Shown piece by piece: positions 1-12,089 of a stretch of 64,000 bases of DNA; the stretch's first letter is position 1, and every line of letters starts with the position of its first letter. The position numbers and the translations under genes are program-made. The DNA comes from Paracentrotus lividus. Lineage: Eukaryota; Echinodermata; Echinoidea; Camarodonta; Echinidae. The stretch lies in contig CALNVZ010002100.1 of NCBI GenBank assembly GCA_940671915.1, positions 5,808,214 to 5,872,213 on the forward strand, read 5' to 3'. Below the pieces are notes generated by a model. It ran no database searches and was not told the origin of the DNA. It saw nothing but the letters and a program-made list of their open reading frames with translations.

Positions 1-2453
1 CCGATCATGATCCGATTTTTTTTTTTTTGCACAGCACTAATTGATCTAGACCAGCTCTCCAATTCCAAGGCATCACCATCGTAGATTTTACAGCGTGTAT
101 AGCTCGTTTGCTCAGCACGGACCACACACAGCAATATACAAACGGCGTATAGCTTGCATTATCCTCTGCGCGAACGGTCAATTTGAATTTCGCACCGTAG
201 GCCTACAGTTTAATTTTCGAGCTACGAAATTAGGAATGAATTTTTGATAATCGCAATATTATCCAATAATGACAAACATACACATTTGTGCTTAATCATG
301 TTGTGGGAAGATCATCATGATCATTGATATAGACCCTAGTACCATATCCTCTCAAAAACTAGAAATGAAACATTTTTGCCTGCAAAAGGATGACACAGTC
401 TTTAAGTTAACGTTCAATGTTTTTTTGTGGAACTAACAACGTTAGACTTAGTTAACTTTAGAAGTTCAAAGTTCAATTAACTGTAACGTTAGGCATACTA
501 AGTTAGATAAGTTAAGTTAGGGCCTAACGTTAGACTCGCTAGAGAGAGTCTATGGCACAAGATAAACTTTTGTTTATCCTTTTCTACATTTAAAGTTGAG
601 TTCTATGAGTATAATGAATGTCATTGATTAATTAAAATCACTCAACTTAATTATTCTTGTCATGCCTGATGTCAACAATGACGGGGACAAAATTAGCAGG
701 ACATCGTGTTTATAACGGAACCCCAAGTGAGCATATGCCCCTGAGCTAGGGGAGACAAGACGATGAAGTTGCGTACGAAATTCAGCTGGCATTTTGTTGG
801 ATCGGATCACGACTTTTGATCGGGCCTTTTAGGCCAGTTATATATTTAAAGTAACTTTAAATCTGATATCTACTATTTATTAACAAGCCATTGCAATAAA
901 TATTTTCATTCAAAACGTAATTGTGTAACATTTATTTCGCCTTCATCTGGTTTAATTTCACACTCACCTGTACTGTCTGCCCCTATATATATAATCTAGA
1001 CTGGAAAATTCTACCACTGCGGTAGGTAGAGGGCGCGCTTTAATCCCTAACCCTGGTGTTAGGGTGTTAAACCCGGTGGGGTTCACACCTGTAATTATGA
1101 CCTCTTTCCCTTTTTTTTTTTTTTTTTAATGGAAAAATGGACAAGATGAGTGTGGGTCTTGGTTGTAAGTCTGAAGACTATACCAATCGACTATAAAGGA
1201 TGTTACCATTGATTAGTATCATTTGTAATATTAATACATGTTGACAATTTTATTGGCGTGGCTACAATCGCAATGTGAAAAGAGCAAGGAGCTATTGTTT
1301 GGTAATCTATGGCAGCGACTTGAACTGTAGTAAGTAACTTTTCTTTAGGGATTAAGCCATTCAATTCTAATCCGTTGCACTAATCTGTTGATTGGAGGTC
1401 TTTTGTGCATTCTTCACCTTCTCTGGCTTTACTTGATCCTGGCAGCTTGTATGTATTATCAACTTGAGGTATCTAAAAAAAATATTGCATGTGCAGTCCC
1501 ATTTGACTTTCACGCAAGGTTCTGTAATCAAATTGTTAGCTATCTTGTAAATTCCAATTATAGATACATAATACAGTGTGTTTCCTAAAAGGTAATCGAG
1601 ATGAAGTTCATAGGTCAGTTATTTTAAAAAGTAGCATGGGTTCATTCTTGTGATTTTTTTTACTAACATAATTATATTAGTAACTCATCAGCTTTATTTG
1701 AGAGACATTGCTTCCGTTCAAATTGTCACACGGTCTCAGAGTTTCACACCAAGTTTCAATGAAATCTCACTGGCAATAATATGGGCTTACAATAATGAGT
1801 CTTTTGAAGTCTCTTGGAGTCTTGGAACTTCATCGTTTCGTCTCCTGAGTCTTCGTGCTCGGCCTAAAGGCAGACGCCTTTTTTGTTGTATCTCTGGCAA
1901 TTTGTCTGGCATTATTTATTGAACTTGTGATCTTGTGTGTTACTGTGATGTCATTTCTCATCTTTTAAAGATGCCAACAGGAACAACTGAGACAAATCTG
2001 AGGTTTTTAATGCTAAAATCTTGCCTCTATAAGAAGAAAGAGTGAAGTGACACTCCTTGCTGTGAGAACGACACACGACGCCATCTACGATGTCAAGTTG
2101 AACGTGTATATGCAAGATTTTTGTGGAAATCACCCTAGGGAAATGATCTTATTTCTGAACAATGACACGTATGTCTAGTACAATGGTATGAAGCTAGTGG
2201 TGAAGCATTTCAACTTTGTGTATGCTTTAATCTCAATGTGTATGTAAGATCAACTGCTACTTACCCGATACAGTGCTCTCACAAAGTTATAAACCAGCTT
2301 GTTTCTAACTTGCCTAAACTTTCCTCACCACAAATACTTATATCTGACAGTATTCCGTATTACAGTACAGTAACTCGTCATTTCCAACTTGAACTCTTAT
2401 TATGTGGTGATCATGCGATCAAACCAGGTTCCAACGCATTCTGCTAACAACAA
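1..2453. other. unassigned AT-rich DNA, no gene recognised
   Basis: I see no supportable gene here. The open frames (for example 1388-1588 and 1650-1922 on the plus strand) have no recognisable domain or splice context. Positions 405-540 hold several AACGTT/AAGTTA words. Positions 1042-1075 hold one TAACCCT and one TTAGGGT facing each other, too short to be telomeric. Confidence 0.5.
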
Positions 2454-2486
2454 TCACCATCATCATCATCACCATCATCATCATTA
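2454..2486. repeat. (CAT)n trinucleotide microsatellite
   Basis: A run of CAT/CAC triplets about 33 bp long. Read on the plus strand it encodes a polyhistidine stretch, which explains the small histidine-rich frame at 2389-2637. I do not regard that frame as a gene. Confidence 0.85.
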
Positions 2487-2639
2487 TCCATTTCTGAATA
2501 TATGCCTTGCAACACTCACATGCATCAAACCTCTAACCACACACAACCATGGAAAATCATCACAGATCTCGGACATTCAAACGAAAACCCATTCACCATC
2601 GGGAAAGAAGCAGGGAAAAAGGAAGTGCCGATTTTGAAT

Positions 2640-5600
2640 AGACGGACAACTTTTTACAACGATAATTCTTTATGATGGATATCATTCTGGCAATAACAGT
2701 GATTATTCGCCAAAGAAATACTATAAAATGTTAATGATAAAGATAAAGTTAAAGCGAATCTCTCAATCTTGCCGTCAGTAGAAATTGCATAGGGAATGAA
2801 ACCACAGAGGATCTTATTTACCGAAATTTCTTTTGACGAAGTTACAAGGTCTGATCAACAATAATGGAAATGAGCTTGAAATTGTGGTAAACAGAAAATG
2901 TGTTGATTTGGTCAGCGTTGACGGAACCTGGGGTCGAAAGACTCCACCATATTGAGTTGTTGCGTTTAGATGGTTTGGCTACTTTTTCCGAACTCGGAAA
3001 ATCGACAGCGAGAGTGGGGTAGCTTTGCTCGCGAAACATGCATTTTCACACCCTCGAATTACTTTTACTGACATCGAAGTACCAGAGGAATATTGAAGTG
3101 AATCTTGGGTCATGGTAAGAACCCCACTTACTTACCTAGGAAATTCTAGTATCATTTTTGTGTATACTCTATTTTTCCTCCAAGAATCCTAATGAAGCTG
3201 AATATATAGATCATTGTCATTTCATTCAATTGATTATCTGCTGGTAAAATATGCCTGGATGCTGGGATAGCTTGTACTTGGTGATTCTAATGACTTAAAT
3301 TTTCATAGAAAATTTTAAGAGATGAAACTTTCAAGCAAGTGGTTGATAAACTACAAGAGGCAGAACATACTTGATAAGCATTTTCCAATTTTTTCGGCAT
3401 TTTATACAAATATTGCATTCTGGCCGCCAAATCGGAAGAAGTGACAAAAATTTGTATTATTTGGTACCTCCTCTAACTTCTAACAACTATTTGATCGAAA
3501 ATTAAAATTGTACGGCCGTTAAAAGATAGTGAAATTCGATTATTTTTGGACAATGGTTAACGGCACAAGAACGTGGGAAGAAAGTTTTCTTGAATACATC
3601 AGATTTATCATTAATGTATACGCAGTTTGTCAATATTATAAAAAATCAACTTGATTTTATATTTACTCTACGCTGAGGTGAAAGGTTAGTCAAAATGATA
3701 ACCGTGGGTGACACCATTTATTAAATCACTTATACTGCTCGCAAAAGGCTTTAAAAGCAACGGTATTTTGGAGACATTTAGAAATAAAGTTTTCAAAGCA
3801 TTTCTGTTTGCAACAAAGGAATTATTTATAACACTCGTATTAAAAAAGAAAAGCTGAGAAATCTTCAGCCTGGTATAAAGATACTGACAAATCAATAAAC
3901 AGGATCATATTCCGGATAAAGACTTCTGGTATCGGATACTCCAAAGTGATCAACTATTCTAAACAAAAGCTAATGCATTATATGATGTTTTTAATCATTG
4001 CTTCAGATCTTCTCACCTTGGATAGAACACATTACCAGCTTTTCTACTTTCATCTGAAGTCCAAATATTAGTTGTTGGGAAAGTCTATTGGCCAGATTAC
4101 GGAAATTACACATTACATAGCATCTGTAAAAGATACCTTCCAATTAGAATCATAAGAGAATTGCATGTGAATTGAGTGTACGGTTACCAGAATCCTTAAT
4201 ACTATCTTTCAGGACAAGGTGTTCTACTTAAAGGAATTCGGTCAAGTACTCCATTCAAAATCTCACCCACCTAGTAAAATAACTGCGTCCGCATTTTCTT
4301 TGATTCACATTTTTCTAAGTTGGGCTGAAATCTTTTATGGCTCAACTGGTTTATTTAAAAGACATTGAAAAATAACATTGATATATATTCAGTTCGTAAT
4401 AGACCAGATTATCAACTCACATTATTTGTTGGTCTTTTGCACCATTTTTATAAAAACGCCAGAATAAAATAAGCCATCTCTACTGTTGTATGTACAGTTT
4501 CAGAATGGCCTTTAGATCAAGCTGAGTCTACGGTATTCTTAATTGAAAAATGATTAATATGCATATAAGCCATGCGATGATAAACTGGATATAATTAGTT
4601 GTTTTACAATGCCGTACTCAAAGTACTTTATATTAATGAATTTTGTCTAATGTATAGTTATCATCGCCGTGGTCCCCAAGGGACACGCCTTGGCCCCACC
4701 TTTTTTTTGATAATGGTCATGATTTGTGTAAAAAATTCCTATACATTATTTCAAATATGTTGATGATTTGTACTTAGTACAATGTTCGAAATACCGACGT
4801 CTGCACAATTACAAACTATACTCAACTCTGTGCAAACTGGTCGCAATCGATAATAACATGTGTCTCCAATCCTGCAAATATGTTTCACCCTTCATGTTTC
4901 ATTTTTGAAATACCACCCTTCCTGAATTCTTTCTGTCCGACTCTATTATGCAATGTAACAATATCAAAATTCTTGGAATATCATTCAATCCAATTTAAAA
5001 TGGAACTAACCATATTGATGATTTAGTTAAAGGGTGCAAATAGGAAAACTATACATGTTGAGGAAACTTAAGATTTAATTTACCTTTGAAGGTCTAGTGA
5101 CAATATATCGCAGGTTATACGACCAATTTTAGAATATTGTGCTCCGGGTTCCGCATAGTAGTCTTACTAAAAGAACAAGCAATGTCTCGAGAAATAACAA
5201 TCGAAGCGTTGTGTAAAAACATATTAGATATGATACATTAATTACTTGCCGTGCTTTGCCAAATATGTAATTTTGCCAACCTTGAGGAGAGGAGACTGAA
5301 ACTTTGTATAAAATAATTTGCTAAATCAATTTCAATCATCTACCATTATTTTTTTGTCAGCATGGTGCCTAAAAAAAGCTTGAACATATCCTCTCGCATA
5401 TGCAGACTTATCAAACATTTAAACTCAAACAGAAAGGTTAAAAAAAGCCCTTTGCCATTTTTTGGTTGACCATAACTTAACAAAACTTATAAAAAAAAAA
5501 AAAACCATCTTATTGTTCTTATTATCTTTTATTAATGTCAATGAAGTAATCGTACAGTCTCTCTCCTCAAGTCAGCGCCTAATGGAATCTATTTGGTCGA

Positions 5601-5790
5601 TACTTATGAATTAATGCACACATTTATAATATTACCGATTTTATGCTATGGTTTTGTAACCACAGTAACATAGTATTTCCCTCATTTTAACTTTTAAATT
5701 TATTATATAATGTGCCATGTAAACATGTACACGTGAAAGTTTCCAGGCTGCGGCTGTTTTTCATGTACAATAATTTATTTCATGTTTATG
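2640..5790 (+). mobile_element. decayed LINE retrotransposon (endonuclease + reverse transcriptase relic)
   Basis: Seen: fragments in all three plus-strand frames, in the order expected of a non-LTR retrotransposon. A possible apurinic-endonuclease region lies at 2880-3300, including a GDSN-like remnant near 3280 (family motif GDFN). The linker 'FRNKVSKA...' lies near 3760 and 'KANALYDVF' near 3965. An RT block-5-like 'PQGTRLGP' is at ~4676, a 'YVDDL' catalytic box at ~4756, and 'LGI' at ~4975. The distal RT stretch 'RPILEYCAP' is at ~5120, followed by 'NLEERRLKLC' near 5280. The 3' UTR-like end (CAGGCTGCGGCTG followed by AATAATTTATTT) is at 5745-5785. Known: these blocks are typical of jockey/CR1/L2-type LINEs. 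Stops and frameshifts are frequent, so it is a dead, old copy. The clade is not certain and the 5' limit is approximate. Confidence 0.62.
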
Positions 5791-5904
5791 AAAAGACCAT
5801 TATTTGAAGAATTGAATTGGAAGATTGAAGGGCGTCCGGGGGGGAAAATGAACATAAGTCTAAAATTGTCCACACTGTTCGATTTTATTTTTCTTGCTAA
5901 AAGT

Positions 5905-5990
5905 TTCCGACAACGTCTCTGCGACGTCGTGGCATACTTACGGGACGTCGTGGCAGACACGCAGAGACGTCACAGAGACTTGTCTCACCT
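5905..5990. repeat. GACGTC-rich palindromic cluster
   Basis: A GC-rich patch in AT-rich surroundings. GACGTCGTGGCA occurs twice, at 5923-5934 and 5944-5955, a 21-bp period. ACGTCTCTGCG (5913-5923) is inverted relative to CGCAGAGACGT (5960-5970). GAGACTTGTCTC follows. The CAGAGACGTC word is shared with the small element at 31825-31982, so this may be a fragment of a related miniature transposon. That relation is inference. Confidence 0.45.
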
Positions 5991-6021
5991 CTGAAAGAAG
6001 TCTATACTAAATAGATTGAGC

Positions 6022-6735
6022 ATGATTTGAACATTTACTCTTGTGCCCACGAGGCGTGAAACATCCGCGGATTTTTGGAAAAATTAAATAAAGTATCCCA
6101 AAAAGAATTTTATATTCAATCAAAGTAAGAATTTGAATTTTAGTTTCATACATGAAAGGGCATTTTTCAGTTTCAACGTGGCTCCCTGAGCATGAATTAG
6201 TAAATTAAATTGCCATAGATCATTGACACGTGCCAACAATATAAACAACACCACAAAACATGTTTTTAGATGATTTCTAGGCATGAAAATTACTGCAATA
6301 CGTCTTAGGTAATTATAAACTTTTTGGTTGTTTTGATGGATTGGAATTCAACCGTGAAGAAAAGGATAACTGATTGCATACACTCCAAACAGGATTCCAT
6401 ATCTTCCATCGATTTACCATGGCAAGAAGTAAAATCCGCAGTTTTGGGCAATGTTTGCTGCATATTGCTGATGTAATGTTGGGATAAGCACGTTTTGAAT
6501 ACATTCTAACGTGTAAAATGTTTAAAATCTGAAATGGGTCGATTATCATTGAATCAAAGTTGTGATTTAGGCTTGGCGAACCCTTAAAAAAAGAAGATAA
6601 CCATTTTTTTGGCATTAATAACCATTGCTCACTGAATCATTAGCTTACTGAATTTCCTACAACTTCGCTTCGCATGGGTAGCTATTAAATTCCCAGCCGA
6701 CATGGAAAACGAAATTAGATTTTTTCAATTCCTCT
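6022..6735 (-). mobile_element. solo arm of the long foldback element family
   Basis: This stretch aligns by eye, in the same order, with the right arm of the foldback element at 17108-19342. It starts at the equivalent of ~18341 (CTTGTGCCCA, GCGTGAAACATC) and runs through ATTGAATCAAAGTTGTGATT (equivalent of ~19090-19110) to ACATGGA...AAATTAGATTTT. There is no opposite arm nearby, and one internal block is missing near 6465. It is therefore a truncated or recombined third copy and shows that the family is dispersed rather than unique to the 9.7-19.6 kb locus. The strand given is nominal. Confidence 0.65.
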
Positions 6736-7691
6736 GGTAAACAAATTTATTGAATTGTTAAAAGGGGAATGTTTCGTTTTGTATTGTGTTTAATACTTTT
6801 TCACTCTCGCTTTCCGCACTCGCATCATTTCTTCCAAGGAGTTAATTACAATTGTGTTCATTCGTAAAGAAAAATTCCGGTCAGATTTATTTTAAGGGTC
6901 ATCATTTTGCGGCCTAAGTTTTGGCTTGTCTATAAAATCGTCATTTTTGAAAAAAGCTAACCAGGGGCCGGTAAAAACTCACGTCGACCCCCTGGGTTGA
7001 CTAAGAAATACTGGATACGACGCCTTGTTATTAGGACGTAATACACGCTGGAATAAGTATTCCCGTTTACAACTTAAGAGTAATAAGTACATGTGGCTCG
7101 GTTTTATTTGTTTTTGCTCTTTGACTGGTTTTAAGATGATATTACTTTTCTTTAATCTTTGGTTGTATTATTTAAATATGTATACACGTGGAAAGATAAT
7201 AATTCTCCTCATTACAGGTGTCTATTGTATCAACTTCCGCAATGGTGAGATATTTTCGAAATAAATGCTTCAGCGAAGTCATTCGCGAGGATCCTTGTTT
7301 CCCCACTCTCGATCGAGGTCTTCGTTCTAAATTACATAAATACTGATGACAATTGGGTGGCAAAATTAGATGGATGCATGTGGTGAACGATGCATGATCG
7401 TCCTGTAAAATCTTATTTTCTTCTACTTGCTTTCATGTCCTTCCACCGCAAACGTGTCCGAGCATCTTAAACTTTCCATGATACCTCCTGCAGCATCACC
7501 AAAAGGCATTTCCTATCATTTAAAGTGTAATAGCTGGCTCCAAAATCATACGCGAATTATTGGAAGAAAAAAGCTTGCACAACGTCAGAAGAAAATGTCT
7601 CATATAAAGAGCATGATATTGCATTATGAACTGTTCAAGTTTCAATTGTGCTGGGATTTCGGCTATGAAATCTACATCACGAAATGAACTA
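6736..7691. other. unassigned DNA
   Basis: No gene, RNA or repeat recognised. Short open frames at 7025-7264 and 7427-7687 lack any familiar motif. Confidence 0.4.
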
Positions 7692-8708
7692 AGGAACACT
7701 GTTCGTCTAAACGTGGAATTTTTTTCTGGCTCAAGGCGACATTATGTTGCTCCGTTATTAATTTCTTGAATTGGTTTGTCACGCTTTTCACTTTCTGGTG
7801 ATCCTTGGTATATATGGACGTTCCCTCAACCTTCGGGGATTTTTCTTCAAAAAGGTTTGTCACCCCGAAAGAATGGCATTTTGTACATTTTTTCTTATTT
7901 TTGGGGGCCCTTTTTTTGTCACGCGACCCACCAAGGCCCTCAGTCCTAACCCCAAGGAAAAGTCTGAGGTGGAGATTTGTTATTGTTCCCTTTAAATTTA
8001 AATTCTAGATTTATGGTTAACGGTTGACTCATTTTGTCTAGGTGAGGGGTCAAAATTTTTTTGATTGGGGTTCAACCCGTTCTATTTATTCATTTTATCC
8101 ATGGAAATTTTTATTTCCCTAAATTGTATTGTAAAGATCTCAACAACATAAAAAAAGAAATATTATCAATAAATGACAATTAGAACGCCTTGTATCAAAG
8201 GCTCACAAGATTTTAGGGGAAAATGGATGATATTTAAGGGTTAGGTGGCTTTTTCATTTCTTTTGTTTTCAGCAGATAAAGATGGAATGAAATTTCGATT
8301 TTCAACAATCTCGTTTTTTTTAGCTCTCAACCATACCTAGACAAGAGACTTAAGTCTGTCCCCAGAAATATAGATTTTAACTTAAAGAACAATATAACAG
8401 TACACTCAGTCGCGTTTTCCTGGGGTAGGACTGGAGGGGGAAGGCTTGGATTCGTCCGGAACAACAAAAAGGGGCCACCAAATGAGAAAAAATGACAAAA
8501 ATGGGCATCACGGGAGTTGGAACAAACTTTTGTGGAAAAAGGTCCACGTGAGGGTTGGGAGCATGCTTCAAGATATAGTCATGGAGTCCCAAAACGATAA
8601 AAAGTCAGGGACAAACATAAATTCAATCGAAATTAAAGTCAGAGCTAAATCATGTCGGTATAGACGGCAAAAAATAATTCCACCTTTATGACGGGGGCAG
8701 TGTAGTTG
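7692..8708. mobile_element. foldback/long-TIR non-autonomous DNA element
   Basis: Seen: the left arm (about 7696-7965) pairs, as reverse complement, with the right arm (about 8410-8705). Matching landmarks are ACACTG followed by GTGGAATT at both outer ends, and a TTTGTCAC/TTTGTCCC block. Further in, TCAGTCCTAACCCCAAGGAA (7940-7959) pairs with the complement of a block near 8411-8435. The arms are diverged and gapped and are separated by ~440 bp. The small open frames on opposite strands inside it have similar peptides because the arms are inverted copies. No transposase is visible, so it is non-autonomous. Superfamily unassigned. Confidence 0.65.
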
Positions 8709-9709
8709 ACACACTATCACTGATTGCGAGACAGTTAGTTAAGCAAATAATCACATCTTCCAGGCCAAGCTGGAATAACTTATCTCCTTCCGAAGCAAGA
8801 GCTGAAGGAGAGATAGCGTGTACATCCGAGCTTGGATGTGGAAGTGATAGTTTGCCTCGTCTTTGGACCAAGAGTGATTATTTGCTTATATTCACATCTG
8901 AAACATACTAAGAGCTCTGGAAACAATTATTTTATTAAAAAATAAAAGATTTCCTAGGGATCCGCTTTAAGAAAAAATCAACTCAAGTATCGATGCTCGT
9001 GGTTGTTCGTCTTGTAAAATAAACGGGTACAATTAAAGTGCGCTCAATTTATTCTAGCGGCGAAGTAAAAGCCGAGCTCAAATGGACTGAAAATGATTGT
9101 CAGTAAAAAGAAATTAAAAAGGTAGTTGTTACGTCCAAAGAATTTATCTGGTTCGCTGGCATGTGGTGGAAAAAACGCTATATAGGAAGTCGCGGCAAAT
9201 AGATCTCTCAGGAACTCCATAATAAAATATTGAAAGTGAAGCTGTATTGCGCTCATGATTGGATATAAATGACGGCAAGCATAGAGAGTTATTGAATCAG
9301 CGCTGAATCTCTCAAGAAGTAATATATATACTATCTACTGACGGGATGTGACAGAATGATAATTCTTGAATGTATTGGCGAAATCATCAATATAGATACC
9401 ATCAGACTGGGAATGGTATAATTTGATCTAATTGTACCATTCATCTAGTTTGCAATTCTTAGTAGTGGATATAAGACGGCGTTATTCATCTAAGAAATAA
9501 CGCAGAATAGTGGTTGCAAGGGACGTGAAGTGTGCAAAGTGAGAGGTTGAAATAATCCGTATAGAAGCATAAAGCAAAGCGAAAATTTCTGCAAAAGAGA
9601 TCCATATATTAGACAATACAAATGTCTTGTCGTTATGTGTGCAGTGAATCGTGGATGTGGATTATGCTGGTCTCAACATGATATTATTAGTCGGTGCGAA
9701 TCAATGATT
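8709..9709. other. unassigned DNA
   Basis: Nothing recognised. No open frame of note. Confidence 0.4.
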
Positions 9710-12089
9710 TTTTTTTGTATTTTGTAAAGGGTTTGGGACTAGAAAATAAAATAAAGGTAAACAACTCACACGAACAAGTCAAAAGAGGGTAAAATATAAC
9801 TCTTAGGGATTATATATTTCTCTATATACACAATGTTGATTTTGTGCATGTATAGTCATTAACGATCTCATAGGTACAGTGGTCAAGGATGCCCCCAAAC
9901 TAAATCTGAACCAGGAGAATTGATTCAAACGCGAGTGGGTGCCACCTAGAGTGGGGGATCCCTTCCCCGAGAGGATTGGTTTAAGGGTGGCTGCCCACTA
10001 TTTGTGCACATATAAAATGGAATTGAGATTCTTGTTAAATGAAATTAGCTGTGGCATCGGAATGCATATAACTAAATAGAAAATAATCATAAGTAAATGG
10101 AAATTTTTTAAATATACAGTTTTTTCGTTGACACAACACTTCCTATCTTGATTGTGAATAGGAGGTTTGTTTTCCCGGAAACAAATATTTTTCCTTTTTT
10201 CTGATATTGTCGAAGGGTTCTTTAAACGTCTTCCGATACATGAAATTAGTGGTTGTTTGCTTACCAGGCGCGGTTTGTCTTGCTGTCTTCCCTTTCGAAC
10301 ATTCAAGGAACATATTGAAAATAACGATTAATTTGTACAACTGATATATAGGGTTCTTTTGGGTACAGGGGAAACAACTTAATATTACGCTTTTCTAAAC
10401 CTATAACCGGTTTGTGGTATTCGAAAATTGAAATACTAAACATATTTCCGACAACATTGAATTGTTGTGTTCCCTGATAGAGTGGGAGTTCGCTGTTGTC
10501 ATTTGTATGTTGAGATATTTTAGAGTAGATTTTTCAAGTCGTGTAACCGCTTGTGGAGTTCGTATTATCTTATTTTCTGTGGTCAAATATACCATTATTT
10601 CATTATTTCCATGATCTAGCTAAACCCTGTTTTTTATTTCGAGTTACGAATCCTATTTATTTTATCGGAATAATGAAACTTCGGACAAACGAGCGCACAA
10701 TTATTAAGCAATTATAGCGGCCTATATATCTATATCAGCGATGGGTGCCTTATATGCTCTATGTCATATAAATCTAGGCAAAGATTCTCTTGGTTAATAA
10801 GAAGTTCCATAATCACAATAATTTTTAGTTGAAGTATGAAAATAATAACATAGATCTATTTAACTGTGAACAAGATTTTAACACCGGTCAGTTGGCTAAA
10901 GGGGAATGATAATACCATTATGATAAGGTATGTGACTGTAGCTAGGAGTACCTATTAGTAAGATTTTTGGGTTCTGATTTTGTTTGCTTCTGTTATTGTT
11001 TTTTGTTCTTCTTTTTTTAAATAATCTTGATTGGTGACGGATGAAGAATTTTGATATCCACACCAAATCTTAATATACACACATGCGAATAGATTATAAA
11101 ACGAGGATGAGAGGGATTAGGAACTGAATTAAAAGCTAAGACAATCATGCACTATACAGACTGCGACATGTTCACGATTCTGGTTGAGTTGGAGGTCAAG
11201 CAGTACCCATTTGGCGAGGACACTGCTAGAGCTAAATGTTCCAAACTCATGGTTTTGAATTATTTTTGGCGTCCAGGTTGTGGGTGGCAACGGCGCCAGG
11301 GGTTATCACTTTATGTTTGAGATACAAGCACATGTGAACGGGATAAGATGGCATCATAACCCAGTTAAGTTAAAGTTATTGTGGTGTCTATAAGGAAGTT
11401 TGTACTCAATAGTAGTGATGGAATGGAATTCGTTTACTATTAGATGAATTTGTGGCAAGGATACAGTAGAAGTCGGCCTGGTGGTTTTTTCTCTCGCCAT
11501 ATTCTCATCCTTTTCTCCTATTTTAAAACAATCAAGACGCCATATTTTTAAAATTACATTCTGTTAGGGCTTGAAATGTAGAGATCCTTTGTTTTGTTCC
11601 TTTGTTCAATTTGTGTTATTCATATTAGTTTATGGCAATATTTTGCTTTTGTGTATGTTCTTGCCTGACATAGCGTTTTTAGAAATAAAGATAAAGTAAA
11701 AAAAAGACATCCTGATACTTATAAAACGATATTAATTTTTCGAATAAACAATATGTAAAATTAAGTTTCCACAGGCATGTAGTACAGATACTTCTCGAAT
11801 GTGTGTTGGATTGGATGCTTCGATCTGCAAAGTTAAGAATTCAGCGGATCCAAGCTTTAATGAGTTAAGTGGTGTAAAAAAATTTCTTCAAGAAAACCTG
11901 GCCTCACGAAGCTGATGAACGTATTCTTAGTGGCTATAGGGGTTTTAGTGGAAAGTCCCCGTCTCCAAAAGATATATCGGCCGTATAAGTTGGAATAATT
12001 GTGATAGATCTCCGTTTTTCTCTTTCTTCACAACTAGTACTACATCTCACTTCTACACTTCTTGTATTGGCCATCTTGAAAAAAAATCT

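Noticed and set aside
1042-1075. Telomere-like words TAACCCT and TTAGGGT
   Set aside because: One copy each, facing each other. No tandem array, so not a telomere or interstitial telomeric repeat.
2389-2637. Histidine-rich 82-codon open frame
   Set aside because: Produced by the (CAT)n microsatellite. No other motif.
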